Source of the DNA: a virus
DNA: 28,899 nucleotides
Direction: 5' to 3' (one strand)
IMG/VR virus record: IMGVR_UViG_3300009085_000075
Span: 1-28,899 of that record
Shown one piece after another: positions 7,843 to 15,352 of this stretch (its first letter is position 1; every line of letters starts with the position of its first letter). Below the pieces are notes generated by a model that worked only from the letters and a program-made list of their open reading frames with translations, was not told the origin of the DNA and did no database searches. Both the position numbers and the translations under genes were made by a program.

Positions 7843-10404
7843 ATGGGGGGGCTCGGGTTCTTTAAGAAGTCAACCTCTTCCATTGGAAATTCTGTAACCA
7901 ACCGGTCAAATGGCGGGTGCTCTGAGTGTGGGCTGGATAAGTTTTGCACTTCACCTTATATGAAAGTAACCGGTGAAGGGAGGAAGGAAGTGCTTATCCT
8001 TGCCGAGGCCCCCGGTGAAGAAGAGGACCGGTTGGGCACCCAATTAATCGGGAAAGCGGGTCAATTACTCCGTGGGAAACTTAGTTCCCACGGGTTGGAC
8101 TTGGATAAAGATTTTTGGAAGATCAACGCTGTCAATTGTCGTCCAACGGACCCGAAGAAACACAAGGATAACCGTGAGCCTACGAAGAAGGAGATTCTTT
8201 GTTGTAGACCGAGAATTATATCCGTAATCCAATCTTTGAAACCAAAGATTATTTGGTGCATGGGGTCCTCCGCCTTGTATTCGCTAATGGTTGATAAATT
8301 TGAAAATGATAGGCTGGAAATAAGCTCTTGGAAGAGAACCTTAACCCCCGATGAAGAAACGGGGGCTTGGGTTCTTCCTTTGTTCCACCCATCAGCTTTA
8401 TTACAAAACAAGGATGCTTGTTTGGAAGCCAATTTTGATCTCGATTTGAAATACGCTGTTTCAGCTCTAACTTTGGAAAGGCCAGAAATAGAAAAATTTA
8501 ATGACTACGTGGAGATTGTGACAGACTTTAACCGAGCGATGTCTATTCTCAAAGAGGAACCGGAGAGCGTTGCCATTGACTATGAAACTTCGGGGTTGAA
8601 ACCTTATAAAAAGGGAAACCGGATTTTGTCTATTGGGCTATCTTCATCCGAACACAAAGCGTGTGCATTCCCATTACAATACCCACATTGGGATGCTTCT
8701 CAACAAGAAGAATTATTAGATGCCCTAAGAAAATTCTTAACAAACCCAAAGGTAGAAAAGGTCGCTCATAATATTAAGTTCGAACATAAATGGGCAAAGA
8801 ACATTCTTGGTGTTGAGACAACTCCGTGGTTATGGGATACATGTCTTGCGCAACACATTTTAGATTCAAGGAAGAACCATGCTGGGTTGAAATTTCAAGC
8901 TTTAATCCGGTGGGGCGTGGTCAACTACGGAAAACATTTAGAATCCCTGAAGACAAAATCTGGGCCGGATGGTTTCAATTCCCTTCACAAAGCACCGTTG
9001 AATGACTTGTTATTGTATAATGGCCTTGACGCATTATTCTGTTTCCGGTTATTCAAGAAACAGCCAAAAGAGCTCAGGAAAGGCAAATTATTTGATGCTT
9101 ATGATCTATTACATGATGGCACCCTTTCCCTTTCTGATTCTGAAGACCACGGTATTTGTATTAATGAGGAGTTTTATAAAGAGAAGAAGAAAGAACTAAT
9201 GCTTGAAGCAAAGGTATTGGAAGAACAAATAATGGATTGTGACCCAATAAAAGAGTTCACGAGACGGTTTGGAAGGACCCCAAATCTTGACTCACCACCG
9301 GATTTGAGGTCGATCTTCTTTGTCATCATGGGTGAGGTACCGAAACGGGTCACTGCGATCACCCAAGCCGCTGCTGTCACCGAGGAAGTCTTATTGGGAA
9401 TGAAAAACGAGGTTGCGAAAAAGATAATTCAGAAAAGGAAGATTGAAAAGATAATCTCCACTTATATTGGGCAATTCGAGAGAGAAGTGATCAATGGGAA
9501 AATAAACCCTTTATTCTCCCTTGAAACAACAGAAACCTTTCGTTCCTCCTCTGAGAAACCAAATTTTCAAAACATTCCTAAAAGGGATGAAAAAGCAAAA
9601 AAGGCCGCCCGTTCTGGAATAGTGCCCCGCCCGAACCACTTCTTCAGGGAGGGTGATTACAAAATGCTTGAAGTCTGTATTATGGCCTGTTACACACATG
9701 ACCCTGTTCTTATTCGTTATATTAAAGATAAAACATCCGATATGCACAGGGATCAAGCTATGCGTATATTCCAATTGCCTCAGGAGGGAGTAACAGACCA
9801 ACTGCGTGGGATTACAAAAGGGGACTTTGTTTTTGCTCAATTTTATGGTGATTGGTATAGAACATGCGCAGAGAACCTTTGGGAGGATTCGAAAGAATTA
9901 ACATTACATGACGGGACCCCGGTGCATGACCATTTATCAAATTGTAATATAGGAACAAGAGCTCAATTTGAAAAACATATTCAAGCTGTTGAAAACCATT
10001 TTTGGGATCTTTTAAGAGTATCCCGCGATTGGCGGGAAAGTGTTATTAAGTTTTACAAAGGGAAGGGGCATGTTGATTCCTTTTTCGGGTTTAGAAGAAG
10101 CGGGTATTTAAGACGAAACCAAATTTTCAACGCCCCGGTGCAGGGAACGGCATTCCATTGCTTATTGTGGTCTTACAATAAATTGCATGAATATATCAAA
10201 ACCAACAAATTGGAATCGGTTTTAATTGGGCAAATACATGATGCAATCATAATAGATGTTAAACCGGAGGAGGGAGATGTTATCAAAAAAGCAATGAACC
10301 AAATTATGACAAAAGATATTCAAGGAGCTTGCCCATGGTTGATTGTGCCGTTGGAAGTTAAGATCACGGACGGGGAAATAAACGCCTCTTGGTCTACTAT
10401 GTGA
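7843..10404 (+). CDS. Uracil-DNA glycosylase (family 4) fused to DNA polymerase I (family A)
   Basis: This 853-residue protein would be the replicative polymerase. Residues ~1-205 are a family 4 UDG-like domain: CSEC near 26-29, AEAPGEEED as motif 1, NCRP and CCRP cysteines as candidate 4Fe-4S ligands, and FHPSALL (~181-187) as motif 2. Next is a 3'-5' exonuclease: IDYETSGL (D246, E248), AHNIKFEHKW (the usual Asp is Glu), WDTCLAQHIL and YNGLDA. The polymerase part shows GDYKMLEV (~605, motif A), RGITKGDFVFAQFYG (~653, motif B) and QIHDAIIID (~796, motif C, HDA rather than HDE). No 5'-3' exonuclease domain is present; that activity is encoded at 14201. ATG 7843 has GAGG upstream; a TTG at 7837 is in frame. 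A UDG-like N-terminus is, as far as I recall, known from SPO1-related phage polymerases. Confidence 0.9.
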   Translation: MGGLGFFKKSTSSIGNSVTNRSNGGCSECGLDKFCTSPYMKVTGEGRKEVLILAEAPGEEEDRLGTQLIGKAGQLLRGKLSSHGLDLDKDFWKINAVNCRPTDPKKHKDNREPTKKEILCCRPRIISVIQSLKPKIIWCMGSSALYSLMVDKFENDRLEISSWKRTLTPDEETGAWVLPLFHPSALLQNKDACLEANFDLDLKYAVSALTLERPEIEKFNDYVEIVTDFNRAMSILKEEPESVAIDYETSGLKPYKKGNRILSIGLSSSEHKACAFPLQYPHWDASQQEELLDALRKFLTNPKVEKVAHNIKFEHKWAKNILGVETTPWLWDTCLAQHILDSRKNHAGLKFQALIRWGVVNYGKHLESLKTKSGPDGFNSLHKAPLNDLLLYNGLDALFCFRLFKKQPKELRKGKLFDAYDLLHDGTLSLSDSEDHGICINEEFYKEKKKELMLEAKVLEEQIMDCDPIKEFTRRFGRTPNLDSPPDLRSIFFVIMGEVPKRVTAITQAAAVTEEVLLGMKNEVAKKIIQKRKIEKIISTYIGQFEREVINGKINPLFSLETTETFRSSSEKPNFQNIPKRDEKAKKAARSGIVPRPNHFFREGDYKMLEVCIMACYTHDPVLIRYIKDKTSDMHRDQAMRIFQLPQEGVTDQLRGITKGDFVFAQFYGDWYRTCAENLWEDSKELTLHDGTPVHDHLSNCNIGTRAQFEKHIQAVENHFWDLLRVSRDWRESVIKFYKGKGHVDSFFGFRRSGYLRRNQIFNAPVQGTAFHCLLWSYNKLHEYIKTNKLESVLIGQIHDAIIIDVKPEEGDVIKKAMNQIMTKDIQGACPWLIVPLEVKITDGEINASWSTM

Positions 10405-10418
10405 AAGGAAGGTAAAAA

Positions 10419-11378
10419 ATGGAAACAAAACAGCAGCCCCTTCATTTGAAGTACCGGCCAGATTCGTTTGATAAACTTATTGGAAATAAGTCGATCATTG
10501 ATTCATTACAGGGGGTCTTAGCCAGACCATCCGGTAAACCACACTCTTTTATGTTCACCGGGCCATCAGGGTGCGGGAAAACCACCCTTGCACGTATTTT
10601 GGGTAAAGAATTGGGAAGCTCTGAAGTTGATATTTATGAATACAACTCTGCAAACTTGAGGGGGATCGACACTGTTCGAGAGATTATTCAATTCGCTAAA
10701 TACAAACCAAAACAAGGTCTGGCAACCACGTTCATTCTTGATGAATTTCATAGAACCACCGGTGACGCTCAAAATGCAATCTTGAAAATCTTGGAGGACA
10801 CCCCAAAGCATGTATTCTTCATTATTTGTACGACCGACCCGGAGAAGGTCTTACCGACGATCAGGAACCGTTGTTCTTCCTACCAAGTACAATCTCTAAC
10901 AACTCGGGAATTAACGGGGTTGCTCAAACAGGTTGCTACCTCTGAAAACGCTGAGCTTCCTGAAACGGCGTTTGTAGAAATAGCGAAAAAAGCAAATGGT
11001 TCACCCAGACGTGCGCTTGTTATTCTCGACCAAGTAATTGACATTCCAACAGACATTGAATTGATGAACGCAATTCAAAATGGGGTTGCATCAGAATCAG
11101 AGCTTATAGACATATGTCGTCTTTTAATAGCTAACCAAAGTAACAAATGGGCAACCATGTCTCCATTATTGAAAAATTTCCGTGGTGAAGCTGAACAAGC
11201 ACGGTATGGAATCCTTGCTTTCCTATCATCTTCCCTGCTCGGTAAGGTGGATGATAGAATTGCAAATATGATCTCCATGTTTTCTGATAGTTATATGTAT
11301 GTTGGGAAACCGGGGTTGATTAGGGATTGTTATTTTGCTTGCAATTTATTTACCGAGGCACCGAAACGTATGCTATAA
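10419..11378 (+). CDS. Clamp-loader AAA+ ATPase (DnaX / RFC small subunit / T4 gp44-like)
   Basis: The 319-residue AAA+ protein opens and loads the sliding clamp. Walker A is GPSGCGKT (48-55), Walker B is ILDEFH (106-111), sensor 1 is ICTTD (136-140), and the arginine-finger 'SRC'-type motif is TIRNRCS (147-153). The N-terminal LKYRPDSFDKLIGN block is typical of clamp loaders. The C-terminal ~120 residues are a helical collar. No second loader subunit is recognised in the window, so this one may form a homopentamer or a partner lies elsewhere. The start has AAGGAAGG. The 3' end of the gene contains promoter P3. Confidence 0.92.
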   Translation: METKQQPLHLKYRPDSFDKLIGNKSIIDSLQGVLARPSGKPHSFMFTGPSGCGKTTLARILGKELGSSEVDIYEYNSANLRGIDTVREIIQFAKYKPKQGLATTFILDEFHRTTGDAQNAILKILEDTPKHVFFIICTTDPEKVLPTIRNRCSSYQVQSLTTRELTGLLKQVATSENAELPETAFVEIAKKANGSPRRALVILDQVIDIPTDIELMNAIQNGVASESELIDICRLLIANQSNKWATMSPLLKNFRGEAEQARYGILAFLSSSLLGKVDDRIANMISMFSDSYMYVGKPGLIRDCYFACNLFTEAPKRML

Positions 11379-11379
11379 T
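11349..11379 (+). promoter_or_regulatory. Promoter P3, inside the 3' end of the clamp-loader gene
   Basis: TTTACC at 11349-11354 and TATGCTATAAT at 11369-11379, with the same 25-base start-to-start spacing. The -10 ends one base after the clamp-loader stop codon. The leader to the next start (11399) is only about 13 bases (…AATGAAAGGGGATCAT), and this leader resembles that of P4. Confidence 0.84.
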
Positions 11380-11398
11380 AAGAATGAAAGGGGATCAT

Positions 11399-11935
11399 AT
11401 GTCGCAGGACTTCAAGGAAGATTGTAAGATAAATAAATATGATTTGGATGGTGAATGGGAAAGGCAACCTATCAACTTCCAACAATGGACGGAATCATTA
11501 GCGGATGCCATAAACGAGAAAGAGAAATTAAAAAGCAGGATGGACTTTTTATCAGCGACAATTGCGAAGAAAGTTCGTTCCAACCCCCGAGCATACGGGT
11601 TAGAAAAGGTTACGGATAAAGCAATAGAATCGATTATAACATTAGACCCAGACTTCTCCTCTTTGTCTGACCAGTTCATCGATGCGAATTATAATATGAA
11701 TGTCCTCAAAGGAGCCGTGGGTGCATTGGAACAAAAGAGGGAGTCCTTGGCGTGGCTGTCTCGACTATTCCTCAAAAGTTATTATGGGGCCGTTCAAGAG
11801 AAAGATTTTGAATTTCCCGAAATTAAAGAACAGATGGATGATGTTGTTCAAGAACTTCACAGCCGAGGAATGGAGAAGAACGAGAGGCTGATTAAGTTGA
11901 GAGAAAGGAGGGGTAAGGATGGAAACAGTAATTGA
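11399..11935 (+). CDS. UvsY-like recombination mediator (probable)
   Basis: A 178-residue helical, coiled-coil-like protein. The N-terminal pattern (KEDCKINKYDLDGEWERQP, then a WTESLADA helix and KLKSRMDFL) resembles T4 UvsY, which loads the UvsX recombinase onto gp32-coated single-stranded DNA. A conserved-looking middle (GLEKVTDKAIESIITLDPDF) and a helical end (GALEQKRESLAWLSRLFL) follow. The same operon encodes a gp32-like protein and a UvsX/RecA-like protein downstream, which supports the call strongly by context; by sequence alone it is moderate. ATG 11399 is chosen because P3 starts transcription near 11386, which excludes the in-frame ATG at 11327. The alternative is an unrelated coiled-coil protein. 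Confidence 0.6.
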   Translation: MSQDFKEDCKINKYDLDGEWERQPINFQQWTESLADAINEKEKLKSRMDFLSATIAKKVRSNPRAYGLEKVTDKAIESIITLDPDFSSLSDQFIDANYNMNVLKGAVGALEQKRESLAWLSRLFLKSYYGAVQEKDFEFPEIKEQMDDVVQELHSRGMEKNERLIKLRERRGKDGNSN

Positions 11936-12107
11936 TGCTGTAAAATATATTCTTGCCTTCTTTCTTCTCTTGTTCCTCATAGGGGTGATAGTAAGAGTGG
12001 TATCAAAGGTGGTATTCAAATCCTTTTTTGAAGAAAGGGCGAAGTTTGTTATGACAATTTTTCAGGAGAAATCAAAAAACGAAAAGGAGGAAAAAAATGA
12101 AATTTGA
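11919..12107 (+). CDS. Small single-span membrane protein
   Basis: A 62-residue protein with one membrane helix (YILAFFLLLFLIGVIVRVV, about residues 10-28) and a charged C-terminal tail (KSKNEKEEKNEI). The start has GAAAGGAGGGG upstream and overlaps the UvsY-like gene; its end overlaps the ssDNA-binding protein gene by 11 bases. No family is recognised. It sits inside the recombination operon, so it could tether recombination proteins to the membrane, but nothing in the sequence proves this. Confidence 0.72.
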   Translation: METVIDAVKYILAFFLLLFLIGVIVRVVSKVVFKSFFEERAKFVMTIFQEKSKNEKEEKNEI

Positions 12108-13137
12108 CCGAAACAAAGCACGTGAGGACCTTTTGGCGCAGACGCAACTTTCATTCCAGACCAAGGATTTTGCAGGGTTGGGTGCTTCTTATTTGAAGCC
12201 CCTGCCAAGACCTTCATGGTCGTGTAAAGAAGGTAAACATTTGATTGATATCATTCCTTGGATTGCTGGTGATAACTTTCCTAACCCAAAGGTCAAACCG
12301 GGGGCGTTCGTTTACCATTTGGATGTTTTCATTCATCGTAACATTGGGCCAACTGACTCCCAATTCCTCTGCCTTGCCTCTAATTTTCAGAAGAGGTGCC
12401 CCATTTGCGAGAAGCTGAAAGAGCTTCGTTTGGCGAGCGCGGAGAAGGAATTGATCGACGCTGTCCGACCTAAACGCAGAACGGTGTACAACATTGTATG
12501 CTTGGATACAAGCATGGAAGAAGAGAAGGGCGTCCAGGTTTGGGAACTTGCCCATTTCTTCATGGAACAGAAACTCGCCTCCCTTGCTGAGAGGCCAAGA
12601 ACTGGTGGATTCGTTGGGTTTGCGGACCCGGATACGGGAAAGAGCATCTCTTTTGAGCGCAAAGGTTCCGGCTTTGAAAATACTCAGTTCCTTGGGCACC
12701 AATTTGTGGATCGTGAGGGGTATATCATTCCGGATGCGCTTTTAGAACAAGCTGTTCCGCTCGAGGAATTCCTTGTTATCCCCACTTATGATGAGCTCTA
12801 CGAATCGTTTTACAATAAGAAACCGGCCCCTGATGAAGACGGGGGGGGCACACAACCAAGGCGCCTTATGCGGGGGCAGAAAACACCGGCCGAAGACAGC
12901 AACAACCCGTGTAAATTCGGTGGCGTCTTTGGTAAGTCAATTGATAACCTGGTACAATGTAATGAATGTGATTTGTATGATGAATGTGCAATTGCAAGCA
13001 AGGGTGAACCAGTACCTGTAGCACAGGAACAAACGTCCGGTACAAGACGGAGAGCTCCACAAGAAACGCAGGAAGCACCCGCCGCGCCAGCCCCCGCTGA
13101 GTCTACCACAAGGGTGAGAAGGAGGACACTGGCCTAA
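12097..13137 (+). CDS. Single-stranded DNA-binding protein, T4 gp32-like
   Basis: The 346-residue protein fits gp32-type ssDNA-binding proteins, which coat unwound DNA and recruit UvsX and UvsY. The core includes the WSCKEGKHLIDIIPW block and a zinc knuckle H-x11-C-x8-C-x2-C ending in CPIC, close to the spacing in T4 gp32. After the OB-fold region comes a second cysteine set near the C-terminus (CKFGG…CNECDLYDEC: C-x15-C-x2-C-x5-C), which T4 gp32 lacks. The tail is rich in Ala, Pro, Gln and Glu and ends with RVRRRTLA, so it is not the strongly acidic tail seen in T4. The start has AAGGAGG. The stop overlaps the recombinase start (TAATG). Confidence 0.8.
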   Translation: MKFDRNKAREDLLAQTQLSFQTKDFAGLGASYLKPLPRPSWSCKEGKHLIDIIPWIAGDNFPNPKVKPGAFVYHLDVFIHRNIGPTDSQFLCLASNFQKRCPICEKLKELRLASAEKELIDAVRPKRRTVYNIVCLDTSMEEEKGVQVWELAHFFMEQKLASLAERPRTGGFVGFADPDTGKSISFERKGSGFENTQFLGHQFVDREGYIIPDALLEQAVPLEEFLVIPTYDELYESFYNKKPAPDEDGGGTQPRRLMRGQKTPAEDSNNPCKFGGVFGKSIDNLVQCNECDLYDECAIASKGEPVPVAQEQTSGTRRRAPQETQEAPAAPAPAESTTRVRRRTLA

Positions 13138-14189
13138 TGATTAAAAAACGATCTGTTCCGGATAAAGTTCAACAGGTCGAAGAAACAATGGCTCCCAAAC
13201 CACGGAAGGAAGCAAGGGGGCAAGATCGCCTTTTGCTTCCTTCCGGGAGCACCCTGTTGGATTTGGCGTTGTCGGACACTCCTGATGGGGGGTATATTCC
13301 GGGGAGTATGGTTAACATTGTAGGGGATAGCTCTGCCGGTAAAACATTTCTTCTTTGGACAACATTTGCGGAGGCCGCTCGTAATTTTTTGTTCAAAGAT
13401 TACCGGTTCCTGTATGATGAACCAGAAACAGCTTTTTATATGAATATTAAAAAGCTGTTTAACTTAGAAGATAAAAAGATTGAATTATTGAAATCCCCAA
13501 CTATTCAATCTTGGTTAAAAAACGTCATGGTAACGATAAAAGATAACATTCCTTTCATCTATGGGTTGGATTCATTTGACTCGGTCGGATCGGAAGAGGA
13601 GAGAACAAGGTTTGATGATTTAGTAAAAAAGGGTGAGGCTTCTGGCAGTTATAAGACAGAAAAAGCCAGAATGTCCGGTGAATTATTCCGGGTGATTGTT
13701 GACCACCTAAGTAAAACCAAGTCCATCCTTTTTGTTATATCACAGACGAGAGACAACATTGGGGCGACATTTGGGGAGAAGAAGATTCGTTCTGGTGGTA
13801 ATGCCCTGCGTTTTTATTCAACGCATGAGGTGTGGTTGCATATAAAGGGGCACATTAAAAGAAGGGAGCGGGATGTTGGGGTTGATATTATTGCCCGTGT
13901 AAAAAAGAATAAACTTACTGGTAAATTGAGGACCGTTGAATTCCCCATTTATTTTGATTATGGGGTGGATGATGTTCTGTCCTGCATCAACTGGTTAGTT
14001 AATGAGAAGTTTTGGGGCAGGAAGATGGGGGTTATTAATACGTGTGGCGATTTTATTGATGCAAAGGAGGAGGAACTCATTCAATATATCGAATCTAATA
14101 ACCTTGAGCCAAAGCTAAAATCCATAGTAACTGAAAGTTGGAATGAAATAGAAAGGAGCATCGCAACGAATCGGAAACCAAAATTCTGA
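13137..14189 (+). CDS. RecA/UvsX-like recombinase
   Basis: A 350-residue RecA-fold ATPase that would pair and exchange strands. Walker A is GDSSAGKT (63-70), preceded by the PSGSTLLDLAL and GGYIPGSMVNIVG blocks. The Walker B-type strand is FIYGLDSFDSVG. The L2-adjacent segment is ISQTRDNIGATFG, followed by GGNALRFYS, which matches 'GG.al.f..s.r'. The C-terminal part is shorter and different from bacterial RecA, as in UvsX. Its position directly after the gp32-like and UvsY-like genes supports a UvsX role. The ATG overlaps the previous stop. Codons are rich in GGG: at least eleven runs of four or more G are seen. Confidence 0.85.
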   Translation: MIKKRSVPDKVQQVEETMAPKPRKEARGQDRLLLPSGSTLLDLALSDTPDGGYIPGSMVNIVGDSSAGKTFLLWTTFAEAARNFLFKDYRFLYDEPETAFYMNIKKLFNLEDKKIELLKSPTIQSWLKNVMVTIKDNIPFIYGLDSFDSVGSEEERTRFDDLVKKGEASGSYKTEKARMSGELFRVIVDHLSKTKSILFVISQTRDNIGATFGEKKIRSGGNALRFYSTHEVWLHIKGHIKRRERDVGVDIIARVKKNKLTGKLRTVEFPIYFDYGVDDVLSCINWLVNEKFWGRKMGVINTCGDFIDAKEEELIQYIESNNLEPKLKSIVTESWNEIERSIATNRKPKF

Positions 14190-14200
14190 AAGGACGGAAA

Positions 14201-15055
14201 ATGATTCTTGTTCTGGATTGTAATGGGATCTGTCACATGGCTCGGCACGCCATGAAAAATTTCACTTACGAAGAGAGACAAGTCGGGGTCATTTTCGGGT
14301 TCATGAGGCAATTGTTGTCTCTGTCAAGAAAATTTGATTCCCCGTCTTTTGTTTTCGCATGGGATTCACAATTTTCCTTTCGTAAAAAAGAGTACCCATT
14401 GTATAAAGAAAACCGGAAAAGTAATAAAGACCCGAACGAAAGAGAGGAAGATAAAAACGCATTCCGCCAATTTGATACGCTCCGCGATGAAATCCTTCCA
14501 TACATAGGGTTTAAAAATAATTTCCAACAGAAGGGCTACGAGGCAGATGATCTAATTGCCTCCGTAGTTCAATTGAACGTTGGGGATTTTGTGATCGTAT
14601 CAATGGATACGGACCTCCTTCAGTTATTAAACACCCGGACGCAGATTTATAACATCAGAAAAAAGGAGTTGTATGGGGTACGAGATTTTACGAAAGAATA
14701 TAACACGCCTGTGCATAATTGGCCTCTCGTCAAAGCTATCGCTGGGTGCCCAACAGATAACGTCGAAGGGGTGCCCGGAGTCGGAATTATAACAGCAGTA
14801 AAATATATCAACGGAGAATTGAGCCATAGCTCATTCTCTTATAGAAACATTGTTACCAACTGGGACAGTATTGTTGAACGGAACAAGCCCCTTGTAACTT
14901 TGCCGTATAATGGACTTCGTGTTAATTTAGCCAATGGTAAAGACCAACTGTCCTTATCAAACTTCATTGACGTTTGTACAGATTATGGGTTTGCTTCCTT
15001 CCTTGAACATAAGGCTCTCCAAGATTGGAGGGAACATTTATTCAATATCAAATAA
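14201..15055 (+). CDS. 5'-3' exonuclease / flap nuclease (RNase H-like, PolA N-terminal domain family)
   Basis: A 284-residue FEN-type nuclease that removes RNA primers and 5' flaps during lagging-strand synthesis. Metal-binding acids appear in order: D6 (LVLDCNG), the YEADDLIAS block (E114, D116, D117), VSMDTDLLQLL (D136, D138) and GCPTDNVEGVPGVG (D186), which also contains the helix-hairpin-helix. The basic 'YK.nR' motif (YKENRKS, 69-75) is present. It supplies the domain missing from the polymerase at 7843. The start has GAAAGGA upstream, 11 bases after the recombinase stop. Confidence 0.9.
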   Translation: MILVLDCNGICHMARHAMKNFTYEERQVGVIFGFMRQLLSLSRKFDSPSFVFAWDSQFSFRKKEYPLYKENRKSNKDPNEREEDKNAFRQFDTLRDEILPYIGFKNNFQQKGYEADDLIASVVQLNVGDFVIVSMDTDLLQLLNTRTQIYNIRKKELYGVRDFTKEYNTPVHNWPLVKAIAGCPTDNVEGVPGVGIITAVKYINGELSHSSFSYRNIVTNWDSIVERNKPLVTLPYNGLRVNLANGKDQLSLSNFIDVCTDYGFASFLEHKALQDWREHLFNIK

Positions 15056-15067
15056 AGGGGGTCTTTA

Positions 15068-15352
15068 ATGAGCAAAGGGACAACGGTTGTTCATTGCAAA
15101 AAAGAATCGTTTGATGTTTACATTGGACGCCCATCAATATGGGGGAACCCATTCATCGTTGGTAAACATGGGACACGGGAGGAAGTCATTGAAAAGTTCC
15201 GTTTTTACTTACTCAATGACCCTCTATTGAAGTCACAACTGATGGATTTGGATGGTAAAACTCTTGGCTGTTGGTGTAAACCGCAGCCTTGTCATGGTGA
15301 TGTTATTGTGGAAGTTATAAACCAAATCAAAAAGGGTGAGTTCACACTATGA
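15068..15352 (+). CDS. DUF4326 family protein
   Basis: The 94-residue protein matches the pattern of DUF4326: DVYIGRPSIWGNPF, then REEVIEKFRFYLL, and LGCWCKPQPCHGDVI near the C-terminus. The Cys-Trp-Cys and Cys-His residues are the family hallmark. The biochemical role is not established. The family is common in phages and beside nucleotide-handling genes. The start has AAAGGGGG upstream. The stop overlaps the next gene's start. Confidence 0.85.
   Translation: MSKGTTVVHCKKESFDVYIGRPSIWGNPFIVGKHGTREEVIEKFRFYLLNDPLLKSQLMDLDGKTLGCWCKPQPCHGDVIVEVINQIKKGEFTL

Noticed and set aside
8337-8373. CCCCCG/CGGGGG hairpin in the polymerase gene
   Set aside because: Only 6 bp, and G- and C-runs are common in this genome; likely chance.
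12214-12702. 162-residue minus-strand open frame in the ssDNA-binding protein gene
   Set aside because: Shadow of the real gene; no ribosome site, no motif, and no other minus-strand genes in the window.
14236-14254. CATGGC/GCCATG hairpin near the start of the exonuclease gene
   Set aside because: Six pairs only, with no neighbouring regulatory signal.
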